Below, piece by piece: positions 11,251 through 20,844 of a stretch of DNA of 64,000 bases (position 1 is the first letter of the stretch; each line of letters opens with the position of its first letter). The position numbers and the translations under genes were made by a program. Source of the DNA: Blastomussa wellsi (lineage: Eukaryota > Cnidaria > Anthozoa > Scleractinia > Plerogyridae); the NCBI GenBank assembly GCA_947652115.1, contig OX393565.1, positions 7,136,021 to 7,200,020 on the forward strand, given 5' to 3'. The notes beneath the pieces are model-generated. The model saw only the letters and a list, made by a program, of their open reading frames with translations. It did no database searches and was not told where the DNA came from.

Positions 11251-11983
11251 AATGTCTAAAATGAAATGGTCACTGAAACATGACACCATATTTGGTCGCG
11301 AACTCCTTAGTTGGGAGCTGTGGAAGTATCGTTCAGGTACCAGAGAGCGGGGGAACTGCTTGGAGGAAATATGCAAAATTCTGAATAACATCAAAGATTC
11401 CCAATTTTGCGTTTCGCCAAAGGGTTTGAGAGACCGCTTGAAAATCCTAGAAAGGGATTGCAAGGCCAGGAAGAGAGAGGCCGAGAGGGGCTCGGGAATT
11501 TCTCAGGAATATCGAGAAATAGATCAGATCATGGAAGACTATCTAGAGAGAAGAGATGAGGAAGAGGCTAAACAGACAAAAGCATCAGCTGAGGATCGAA
11601 ACAAGGAGGATCAAGATAAAGCGACAGGGGAGGAGATGAGGGAGAGGGCTATGGAGCGGCTAGCTCAGACTAAGAAGCGAAATGGGAAAGACGAACCGCG
11701 AAAAAAACGCCAAAAAAGCAATGACACAATCAACTATCTCAGGGAGGCAGCAGAGAGGGAATCTCAGTTAAGACAAGATGAGCTAGAGATAAAGAGAAAG
11801 CAAGAAGAAGCTACCATGGCTACTCAGCACGCACTGCTTTCTCAGCTGCGAGATCAACAACAGTTACAGATACAGCAACAGCAACAGCAACAACAACAGT
11901 TTATGCAGATGATGCAGATGATGCTTAACAGCCAGCAAGCACAATCTCAGGCAATTATTGAACTTTTAAGAAAGGGACAGTAG
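11251..11983 (+). CDS. Harbinger accessory Myb/SANT-like DNA-binding protein
   Basis: The N-terminal 70 residues (KWSLKHDTIFGRELLSWELWKY...LRDRLKILERDCKAR) have the tryptophan/helix pattern of the Myb/SANT-like domain found in the second Harbinger protein. That protein brings the transposase to the nucleus and to the termini. A long charged coiled-coil follows, and then a Gln-rich tract (nine consecutive Q) with Met-Gln repeats at the C terminus. The length of 243 residues from the internal ATG fits the family. It converges on the transposase gene with a gap of about 230 bp. Confidence 0.8.
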
Positions 11984-12210
11984 TTTTGGAGCAGCTAGTA
12001 TTGCTGTAGTAAAAGACATATTTTTTTTTGTGCATCTTAGCATTTGAACAGAGCTTTTGATTTCTTTCCATCACTTTGTTGTACTCTGATGATAACGCGT
12101 TTTACACTACTGATAGGTTGTGTCTTATTTTGGCCATGAATTCTTGTAAGAGGCCAAATTGTTTATGTCGTATAACAAGAGTATTGCAAGTGTATCTTAA
12201 GGACAATACA

Positions 12211-13290
12211 TCAAATAAAGTATTCCTCTAGTGTTGGCGGATTAAGACCAAAATACTCTGAGGTAACAGAACCATATAAAATGCTATGCGCATTCTGCAT
12301 TAACGCACATGTTACATACATTTTTCCTACAGCACTCAATCCGATTTTAAGGTTCTTTTTAAAATCTAAGAATTTAAAATAATTAACAATGTCCCCGAAT
12401 ATCCACTCCACAGAAGAGCGGACTGTGCTCATTGAGGTGTTAAAATCTTGTTGAGCTGGGGTCAGGACACCACCCTTATAGGGCCTTTGTAGGTGTGCTC
12501 GTATCGGATAGGCGGGGTCACCGTACACACAAAGGGGGAGGCCAGTTACTGGACAGTTGGAAAACCTCTGCAGTTCTCGCAAGAATCCTGAGGTAGCCAG
12601 CATGAAACTGTCATGGCGTCTTCCCTCAACTGGGCCAAATAGATTCCCCACTAATCCATTAGGCAAAGCGACAGCCTGAAACTTGATGGAGTGGACACGC
12701 TTATGGCCGTTGTAGATGGCTCGCTGGTTTTCGTTAGGCCTACAAACTGGACGCACAGTCCCATCTACGAATCCCCAACAGTTATTTAAGGCAGCTCCTG
12801 CCTGTTCGATCGCCTCAGCATATTGGAGAAGCTTGGGAGGAGAGAGCAAATCGTGATTGTATCTTGTAAGCAGATGATGCCACCGACCGTAAATGAAGTC
12901 CATTATGTGGTTTGTTATGATGGAAATCTCAGGAACCGGTCTGGCGAAATGATAAACTAAATCTCCATATCGACAAGGATAGGCATAGCGCTTGAGATAC
13001 ATGCATAATGCAGGTACCGAAGCAACAACTAAACCATTGTAAGTAGTTATCTCGTCAGGTAGCTGTAGTTGTTCAGCAAGTTTATATATGTCCTCCCTGT
13101 AGAAACGAAACTCGGCCTTGCACTCGTCGTTTGATTTCTCGTCTAAATCGAACCTGTCGTAGTTCCAGTACGGAAACTCTGGATTTGTTGACTTGTGACA
13201 GTCGTACAAAAGTACAAATTCTTGTTCGTTTATAAAGTTGTTTCGATAAGCGTATGCGATACAAGCTCTCGTTTCTCTGAAGTTAGGCAT
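12211..13290 (-). CDS. PIF/Harbinger transposase (HARBI1-type DDE)
   Basis: This is a 359-residue protein close to the usual HARBI1 length. Visible catalytic motifs are FVDGT with D176, the conserved HDS with D227, YGDPAYP with D258, and VEWIFG with E295, giving a D-82-D-36-E spacing typical of the superfamily. NGHKRVHSIKFQAV is the characteristic strand next to the first acid. The enzyme cuts at the terminal repeats and inserts the element. No stop or frameshift is seen, so it may be active if expressed with the Myb-like partner on the opposite strand. Confidence 0.93.
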   Translation of the reverse strand: MPNFRETRACIAYAYRNNFINEQEFVLLYDCHKSTNPEFPYWNYDRFDLDEKSNDECKAEFRFYREDIYKLAEQLQLPDEITTYNGLVVASVPALCMYLKRYAYPCRYGDLVYHFARPVPEISIITNHIMDFIYGRWHHLLTRYNHDLLSPPKLLQYAEAIEQAGAALNNCWGFVDGTVRPVCRPNENQRAIYNGHKRVHSIKFQAVALPNGLVGNLFGPVEGRRHDSFMLATSGFLRELQRFSNCPVTGLPLCVYGDPAYPIRAHLQRPYKGGVLTPAQQDFNTSMSTVRSSVEWIFGDIVNYFKFLDFKKNLKIGLSAVGKMYVTCALMQNAHSILYGSVTSEYFGLNPPTLEEYFI

Positions 13291-13484
13291 TTTGGTTTAA
13301 AGAACTCGCCTTGTTAAAACATAAAAACAAACTTCAGAAACGGCGGGAAAATTTGCCGGTCGCGCACAAACGTCGTCGTCTTCACTGCGAATCGTAAATT
13401 CAAATTTGTACAGGACGACGACGCGGGACTATGAGGTGACCCAACGGCGCCGTCGTACGAAAGTCGTCGATTCGTAAGCTCCCT

Positions 13485-13487
13485 TTT
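13485..13487. repeat. Target-site duplication TTT, right
   Basis: This is the second copy of the duplication flanking the Harbinger element. It follows the AAGCTCCCT terminus. Confidence 0.85.
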
Positions 13488-14431
13488 CTTAGAGCGGCGC
13501 CAACATCTTCATCAAAAACAAGAACGACGTCACGTCCTTGCGTGTGAGCTTTCATGCCTGGAAAGTGAGTTAAAATTCTGTTCTTGAGTTTGGTGGAGTG
13601 AACACGTCCTGGTAATGCAGTACCAAGTTGTTCAATTCTGCTGCTGTATAGGTTTGCAAGGTCAGACAGTTTGAAAATTGGAGTTACCAGATTGTCGATG
13701 CGAGCTTCTTCCATATAAGAAACAAGTTCAGCAAATGCAATACCGTGGTTAACAGCATCCACATCAGTTTCTGCATCACAAGATTTTGTTTGTCGTGCCC
13801 TGTTATAAAGAGCAACGAGGCACTTGATGTGATATTCAGCATCCTGGGCAACCATGTCTCCAGTACTGAGTTTTGCAAGTAAAGGTTTGTCTTGCAATTG
13901 GAGAGCACAATTGCGGACACGGGCATCAAGCTCCAGTGTTGACGCTTTGTGCAAACACTCACCATCTTCAGCGTCACCGTCACAGAAGAAACAGCGATGA
14001 ACGGGAAGAGGAACCTCTCCTCTACTTGTGCGGGTGTACTTTGTTGGGAAATCTGAAGAAGAGCTGTCTTCGGGGAACGATTTCCTCTTCTCTGCCCGTT
14101 GAAGTTTTGTCTTATTAAACTTCAGTCTGCACGAGTCATGCCATTTAGCTTTATGATGATGGAAACTTGCTTCGATACCCTCACCTACTTCATCTATTCG
14201 AGATAAATTGATCGTTTTTGGTAAGCATCCGAGCTTTTTAAAGGCCAATAGATTTTCAGCAGTGGTTTTATAACCTGTTCCTTTTGCGCCACGCTTTGAA
14301 TCAGCTGGACAACAGAGACTTTCCGATGTATTTGTCTGACAGAGAACACACTTGTTCCAGTCTATTGGTATACTTGGTATATCTGATGTCCCCGGCTCTG
14401 AGGGGTCAATCACTTTGTATACTTTAGACAT
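13488..14431 (-). CDS. Gene A, start of first exon: zinc-binding modules
   Basis: The frame starts at ATG 14431 (MSKVYKVIDPSEPG). It has a first zinc-like module (CVLCQTNTSESLCC...WHDSCRLKF) and a second (CFFCDGDAEDGECLHKAST...AEYHIKCLVALYNRAR). The paired CxxC and H...C arrangement is shared with gene B. The last natural codons are GAALRK, after which the Harbinger terminus interrupts the gene; reading continues at 10284. With the transposon removed the whole gene would code for about 1525 residues over two exons. The start is the first ATG of the frame and is preceded by no obvious acceptor. Confidence 0.75.
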
Positions 14432-15911
14432 GGTCTTTCAATGATTATACATACGTCATCACGTGCTACCACGATTATAGGAGACACTAATGTCTAACAG
14501 CTTCAAGGAAGACATGAGTTTTACCTTGAAGAAAAACGAACAAAAACCAATAAATGTCAAATCGCATATTTTTGCAAGGGTTTGCAAAAAACGGCTATTA
14601 AAAATTTGTTTTGGGTATGTTTGTAAGAATTATAAACCCTGGTAAGATAACCTCACCGTAAAAAAGAAGACATTGTCAGAATTTGTCACCCTACCACCCC
14701 GGACAACTCATCTAAAAAAATTTTGTCTTAATTTAGCAGGTTTATATGTCATAATAGAATTATTTTAACTTTTATTGGTCACAAAAGAACTCTTTGAATG
14801 GGGAAAAAAGACCATTATGCCAAATGGCTATCTGGAACAGTTGCCGTAAAAAATTCTAATTCATCCCAAAAATTAATGCTTCAAAAACGTTTGTCTTTTA
14901 AAAGCACAAACAAAACAAATTCAGCATTAATATAATTGTTATTGGTCGTGAATCGTCAAATTTGAAAGTAATTTGATTGATTCTCTTAAAAGAAAAATAA
15001 AGTTGTTTGTGGTCGGCGAGTTGTCCCTAGCCGTAATAGAGCGTTCACACAAAGTGGAAACTGCGGCAACGCATTTAAATGGATTCTTTTCAATGAAGTG
15101 GTCGCCGCTGCGTTCGCGTTGTGCAAAACCTTTTTCCAATTTATCTCTTTAGTTGTCCTATATTATAAGCTATTTACTTTTCTAAACATACAATAACTAA
15201 ACAACGGATATAATTTTAGTTAACTGCAAGATTTGAGTCCTTCAAGCAAGTGAAATGACTGAAACAGGTTAAAAAAAAGCCTTCATCTCATATTAATTAG
15301 TTTTCGGCCGGGCTAAAAAAAAAAACATGTTGACGAAAGCGAATGTGAAATTTGTTTTCTGTAAGTTTATTTTCGGCTCTTTCTGTTACTTAACGTAATC
15401 TGCCTAAATTAAATATGCTTAAAGTATTCTAACTGCAATTCAAACTGACTAAAATTAACTTACATACTTACATGATTTGAAGACTTGCGCGCCTTTGCCT
15501 CTGAACGACTGAGGTAAAACTTTGGACAGCAGTTTCGTTTTAAGTTAGCCCACACTTTGTTTAAGGGCTGCGGAATATCCTCATGTAAAAATTCGGAGAT
15601 ATATATAATAGTTATAATTATTATTGGATTGAATATCATAAAAAGATTGCTTATATCCATCTTCTGTCACGTTTTATTTTACTTTTAGCAACTGAGAAGA
15701 CAACTATTTTGTAGAATTAATATCCAAAACTGCAGGCTATTTAATGAATCGGTTCCCATGGCAACAAATTATTTTATGCCATCACATGTCTGGAACTTTA
15801 TTATGAAGTTTGGGATATGTTTATGTTTAGTTTCTCTTGGGTTTTACCCCTTTTTTAAAAAAGAAAATCTCAGAAACGGCCAAAAGCACTACCATTAATG
15901 ACGTCATTTGA
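14432..15911. other. Noncoding stretch upstream of gene A
   Basis: It is AT-rich with no supported exon on either strand. It presumably holds the promoter of gene A, but I see no clear TATA or other core element. Confidence 0.5.
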
Positions 15912-16062
15912 AAGGTGACGTAACTGGGGTCACGTGACAAACCTGCGATGGCCCTATATCTAAAAATGTTTCTTAAGATGTGTTCTAACTTTGTGCCAAA
16001 TTTCACGCTTTTATCATTAAAGGCACAATTTGGCCAAATTTTTTCACTTATCTGCTGGACTA
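15912..16062 (-). repeat. Inverted-repeat arm, right
   Basis: Its reverse complement matches 5704-5839 (GCAGATAAGTGAAAAAAT, GGGCCATC and GTCACGTGAC blocks). It differs by a short TTGGCCAAA insertion and scattered substitutions. Confidence 0.6.
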
Positions 16063-16184
16063 TAGCTTTAAACCATTGTACGTAAAACTTTGTTTCTTGT
16101 TTGTTTTGAAAAAGGCAGATCTCAGATGGACTAACAGCACCTGATTTTGTCTTAAATATAGTAGCTGATGCCATGATTGCTTAC

Positions 16185-17096
16185 CTTAACTCCTGCTTTT
16201 CATCTTGTGGATCCTTCCTCTGAGATTGCCATGGCAGTTCCATGGAGAGTGCGCTGTCCATCATATGTGTCTACATTATCTACATTATCCACAGCAAAAA
16301 ATACATGGCGCCCCTTGACGATATCAGGCGGAAGGTAGACACCTCTATTTTCTTCCATTCGTTTCAGTACAGTAGCCTCTATCTGAGCTTCCACTCTCAT
16401 CAACCTGTTGTACTCAACTGCCATTCCGAATCCATGAAGCATGTTCACGAGCTCTTTGCTTCGGTTAAGCTGATGCACGGCCAGTCCCACAGCTAACTGT
16501 TGCGGCATCTCCCTCGACAGGCGCAGAGTTAGGGACTTGTTGTTGTTGGTCTGCCTTTCTGTAAGACACATGGATATTGCCGTTTGGCACAAACTCATAG
16601 CACGCTTCTTCACGTCTTCTGTCTTCTCCTTATTTAACCTATCAGTTTTTGGACCTTGGATAAGCCATACGCAAAACCGATAAAGCTCCTCTGGTACAAT
16701 ATCACTTTTGGGGGCTTCGAGTGTCTCAGTAAATTCCCACCGTTTAGATCTATTGATGGCTTTCCTTAGAGCTGCAGCAGCATCAAACAATGTTTTCATT
16801 TCTTCGTTACGTTTAGCCTTGATATCTTCAGACAACTGAATCGCTTCATCTCGAGTTTCCTTTATGGTAACCCTCTCAGCCTCATTCAGTCGTTTTGGTT
16901 TGTGAAACTCAATGTCGGAAATTTCACTCAGTAGTAAAAGCTTTAGTGCTTTTCGACTGCATGTTGCATTAGAAACATCATTTGCTCTTAACACTTCTTC
17001 AAAAGTGCTTTGCAGGTCAGACATTGTGAGGATCTTTCCTTCTCTCAATGCTGTCTCTGTCATGGCGAGGAACTCAACTCTTGCCGCCGCTTCACT
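16185..17096 (-). pseudogene. Gene B, central exon
   Basis: The frame contains ARVEFLAMTETALREG, a long helical stretch, and the family blocks FGMAVEYNRLMRV and FFAVDNVDNVDTYDGQ...LHGTAMAIS. It aligns with the end of gene A's first exon. The donor GTTAAG|GTAAGC ends the exon at 16185. A one-base shift just before the donor puts a stop in the main frame, and another frame break lies near 17097, so the copy appears decayed. The donor phase fits the acceptor at 5606, which makes the pieces one gene split by a 10,578-bp intron. Confidence 0.65.
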
Positions 17097-17099
17097 AAC

Positions 17100-17362
17100 T
17101 AAATCTGAGCTAGATTTCAGATGTCGAAGCTTTCTTTATCACATTTGTAACGTTTCTCAGCCAACAGTTTTTGTGATATTTTATATCAATGGCATGTGCA
17201 TCAGTTGCATCCAAGGATGTGCTAAGTTTCACTCGCAATACATCGTTCCCTGATAAGTTAATTGCTTCGTTTAATGATTCGCCAGCAGAAAACGTGCTAA
17301 CATTGTGCAGAGGTTGTTTGACACTCCCTTTCTCCTCACAATAGAAACACGCATTTTTGTCA
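17100..17362 (-). pseudogene. Gene B, second zinc-module exon
   Basis: One minus-strand frame reads NACFYCEEKGSVKQPLHNVST and later IKYHKNCWLRNV. This matches the second zinc module of gene A (CFFCDGD...HKAST...YHIKCLVALYN). It ends in a stop (SEI-stop) where the homologous frame shifts by one base into SDLVSEAAARVEF. The 5' boundary is uncertain; several AG acceptors lie at 17360-17400. Confidence 0.6.
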
Positions 17363-17566
17363 TATGGTGACGTTTGGGAGCGGGTAAGCTGCGAAGGCTC
17401 TTTTACTTTTCTTTTTGCCTCGTTTGGACCCTCAAGATGTCTTTCGTACCTAAGTGTAAATGTTACAGCTCATCAGATCTTCCACAAGACAATCATGGTA
17501 CATTAGTCTCTACAGTTTCTACATTATTAATAGTAGAACATAGTTTGACAAGGGCAATAGACATAC

Positions 17567-17820
17567 CTTTCCTTGGCTCTTTTAAGCAGTCCAGTATGCA
17601 CAGTTTCCTGATAGCAGCTTCTGTGCCATGATGCTTTTCTCTCTGTTAACTCATTGATTGAAACTGATTTCAGTTTTGACCACAAATCAAAACATCGTAA
17701 ATCACCGTATTTTGCCCATTCCTCTACAAATTTCAACAATTTTTCATGTGAACTTGGATTGTGTACAAGCTCTTCACTTTGCTCCTTTTGGCATATTAAA
17801 CAAAGGCTGAAATCAACCAT
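17567..17820 (-). pseudogene. Gene B, first exon with N-terminal zinc module
   Basis: ATG at 17820 opens MVDFSLCLICQKEQSEELVHN...LTERKASWHRSCYQETVH. This has the same CxxC...W-H-x-S-C pattern as the gene A N terminus (CVLCQTNTSE...WHDSCRL). The exon ends at GAAAG|GTATGT, a strong donor, in phase 2. Gene A has no intron at this position, so the two paralogues differ in intron content. The exon itself is open. Confidence 0.65.
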
Positions 17821-18214
17821 ATCTACAACTCTACATCATCCGGAAGTTCAATATGGCGGACTGCTTTTACGATGAAAAAGTCAGCTGACCAGTACGTACT
17901 GCCAAAACTGAGGTCCCAGTCTTTTTCATAATTAACACACGGTGGACCTTTTCAATACTAAAATTTATTTTGATTTAAACTGCTTGATAAAGTGCCGCTT
18001 TTTGAAAAAAAGAAAAATAGAATAAGAATGTGAAAAGAATATATATGGAGTTTTTTTCCCGAGATTTTATGCCTTGGTTTTAAGTATGCAGCCTTGTTTC
18101 TACAAAAAAAAAAACAACAAAACAAACAAAACAAAAAAATTATTTTCTGTTATCAGAACTGTCTCATAATTATTTTTAAGGAGTTGGGCCAGGAGTCCGG
18201 GGTATGGGCTGACC

Positions 18215-18219
18215 TTCAT
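18215..18219. repeat. Target-site duplication TTCAT, left
   Basis: TTCAT abuts the CAGTCCGG terminus and is repeated at 20840-20844. Confidence 0.8.
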
Positions 18220-19482
18220 CAGTCCGGAATATCCCAATATATTGGGACAAGCGTGACGTGTGTTTCAACCAATGAGAATACAAGTTGTGACCCGAGTGGC
18301 GTGTTTCAAAACAAGTCTTAAAATACAAGATGGCGGACAGAGCGAGAAATCGCGACGGCTTTTACCGACTATTTACTGTGTTTCTCTGCAGAGGATATAT
18401 GTTTTCATTCGAAAAAGAACAAAAGTCTGTTTGAATTACGACAAGAGATGAATTTGTCTGTTCGAATTTGATAGCGGAAACGTTTCAAAATGTTTCATTT
18501 CGACACGAAGTCAGGAACAAATGCGGATTATTAGTCTTTGGTGCTATACTATGGATTTGGTAAGCATCTCTACTCTGTTTTTCCGCCTTTTTGGGTGGCC
18601 CGTTAATACGATTTATCTGTAAATGAAAATGTTAGGCTTCTTGGATCTGGACATCCCGTATTGTGCTATTAAGGCGACGAGTTTAAAATAAATCGAAATA
18701 TAATGTACACGCGTCTTTCTGTATATTCTTTGATTGTTGTAATCCTTGTATTTTTTAATAAACTTAACCCTCCCCGAAACTGAAAGCCTCGCATTAAGAA
18801 TACTACACATGTTTTTTTTTTTTTTTATTTCAAACCGTTTTAATCACAATTTTCATGTTCATATTCCACAAAATCATTATCATCATCATCATAGTTCTAC
18901 CTGAACTGAGCATTAAACCCTACACTTAAAGTTCCATTTTTGAAATAAAAAGTTAAGAAATGCTTGCGTAGACAAAGGTAGTTTTTAAGTAGTTTTTAGT
19001 TGTTTTTAGGCCTGAAGCTTTGGTCTCTTGGCAGAATGCACAACCTGAAACAGATCACAGTTTAAATTAGTGTATTGCTCAGATAAATCAATTAGCATGA
19101 ATAGTAACACGTAATTATTTTGGGAGAAAAATCAATACATTTATGATGCCATGTTTTTTTTTTTTTCATGCTGCTCTTTGTGCAATTTGGCATTTTACTA
19201 CTGTTTCCAGGCTCAACAAAGTTAACCACAGACAAAGAGTTTATGAATCTGTTATCACAACCAGGAAACAGGTTAAGATTTTATTGCTTAGATCTGTTCT
19301 TAACATTTCTTTATATTTGTTCCTGGTACAGTCAAGCTCTGTGAAATGCTAAAAAATGTAATTCTCCATTTGGAAAGTTTTATTTATGCACAACTCACTG
19401 CTCAAAGTAATGCAAAAAATATGACTCAAAATAATGGCTAAAAATGACTTTATATCAAGTACAGTGCTGCAAACAAACCTTG

Positions 19483-19688
19483 ACTTCCATATTTTCATGG
19501 CCCTCAATATCTGGCAAGCGGGCTTGTAAGGTTTCCACTACCCTTTCTTCCATGCCTTGTTCAACTGGCAAAATCCACCTGCATGGAATCACTGCCCCAC
19601 CACCAGCCTGCCTGTTGCGTTGCCACTTCTGTGTCGTCTGGGGTTTTCGACAGGCAGTAGGCTCCCCTGTTACTAAACTGTGAAGGAT
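19483..19688 (-). CDS. Putative exon in the RAG1-N-like element
   Basis: After an AG at about 19690 a 68-codon frame reads TGEPTACRKPQ...KWQRNRQAGGGAVIPCRWILPVEQ and continues to EGHENMEVK. It ends before a GTTTGT donor-like site. It lies downstream of the zinc exon on the same strand. I do not recognise the peptide. It is supported only by an open frame bounded by splice-like sites and by its position in the element. Confidence 0.35.
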
Positions 19689-20041
19689 ATAAAATTCAAT
19701 ACCCTTCTTTCAACATGGGAAGGCAAACTAAATATAAACTTTTAAGCCCTGGTCAAACGTTGCATGATATATAGTTGATGATATTTTAATCTCCACGAAC
19801 TATCATGAAGTATCATTGACTATTATGGAGAATTTGAACAAGTTTAAAAGTGAAGTTATAGACCTGTTTAGCTACGTATGTAAATTGCCCATTGTAGATC
19901 AGATGATGCTCTCGAGGTAATTCTTCCTTTGTGTATCTGAAAATTATTCATTCATTTTCAAGAGGATATTTTAGAATTTGAAAGAAATAATTCTCAAAGG
20001 CACCATCACGTGGTCTACAATGGAACAACAAACAAACCAAG

Positions 20042-20272
20042 CTAAAGAGGTCTAATTTTTCCTTCAAGATAATCACTCTTCCCACAAATGAGACGGCATT
20101 TCACACAAACAAAACTTGGATGGACGTTAGGAGAATCCAACAAAACAGACACTTGCCAAATCTGAGAAACCTCAGTAGCCAGTCTTGATGCTTCTATTTT
20201 TCGCGTGTGATCTTTTATTTTTTTGCCACAAATTCGACAAAGAGCCTGAAGTCTTTCACTGTGATTCTCCAT
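20042..20272 (-). CDS. RAG1 N-terminal-like zinc motif exon
   Basis: The frame MENHSERLQALCRICGKKIK...VHPSFVCVKCRL has a CRICG pair followed about 45 residues later by HPxFVCVKC. This matches the zinc-coordinating pattern of the N-terminal region of RAG1 (LCRICG ... IHPxxFCHxCW). That region also occurs apart from the RAG1 core in some invertebrate transposon proteins. The frame ends in a stop after 76 codons and has an AG acceptor with ATAG upstream, so it may be an internal exon. A role in binding the element's own ends is possible but not shown. Confidence 0.5.
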   Translation of the reverse strand: MENHSERLQALCRICGKKIKDHTRKIEASRLATEVSQIWQVSVLLDSPNVHPSFVCVKCRLICGKSDYLEGKIRPL

Positions 20273-20839
20273 CCCAATAGAAACCTATAGCACACGTAGA
20301 AAAAAAAAACAAAAACAAAATTAAACACCATAAACTCTCCAAACCAGAGAAGACTAGTGGCAAAAGCATGAGTAGATCATGTTACCCTCGAATGGCGGTT
20401 TTGGATAAATTTAGTACCTCAACTTCTAGAAAAGTCTACCATAAAGCTAGCTTGTCTACCATGCTGGCACTTGGCACGATGAAAGTTTATCGATTTAAGA
20501 ACAGGCAAAAATTATTACGAGCTTCGTGAAAATTATGGAAGTATAAGAAAAATCGAAAATTCTTCACCCACCTTCAAACGAACCACCTACATCGTTGTCT
20601 TTCTTGGACTCAAACTCGCCAAAAAATCCTTCAAGACTCCTCTGAATGCATCCAAGATGGCCACCGAGTCTTGCTCTAAGCGATTACAAACTAAAAGTCC
20701 CGGATAAACGCCCACACGTGCCACAGAACAATAGGTTTTTGTCATTGATACGAGGTCTCGGAAAAAGGCCGCCATTTTGTATAGAACAATAGAAACGTGA
20801 CGTCACGCTTGTCCCAATATATTGGGATATTCCGGACTG

Positions 20840-20844
20840 TTCAT
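20840..20844. repeat. Target-site duplication TTCAT, right
   Basis: This is the second copy of the duplication flanking the 18220-20839 element. Confidence 0.8.

Larger units (their letters stand above)
10288..13484. mobile_element. Complete PIF/Harbinger DNA transposon, 3197 bp
   Basis: The ends are inverted repeats starting AGGGAGCTTACGAATCGACG, about 45-50 bp long with a few mismatches. They are flanked by a 3-bp TTT duplication. Harbinger elements make 3-bp duplications, usually TWA. The element carries two convergent genes, a Myb/SANT-like protein on the plus strand and a DDE transposase on the minus strand, which is the standard two-protein content of the superfamily. Both genes are open, so the element may be young. 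Confidence 0.93.
18220..20839. mobile_element. DNA transposon with RAG1-N-like zinc exon, 2620 bp
   Basis: The ends are inverted repeats CAGTCCGGAATATCCCAATA continuing through TATTGGGACAAGCGTGACGT, about 38-40 bp and nearly perfect. A 5-bp TTCAT duplication flanks them. No DDE transposase is visible inside, so the copy is probably non-autonomous or has lost most of its gene. Internal minus-strand exons encode a zinc motif and a second conserved segment. Each end carries an ATGGCGG-type motif oriented outward from a short reading frame (18331 on plus, 20773 on minus). Confidence 0.85.
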
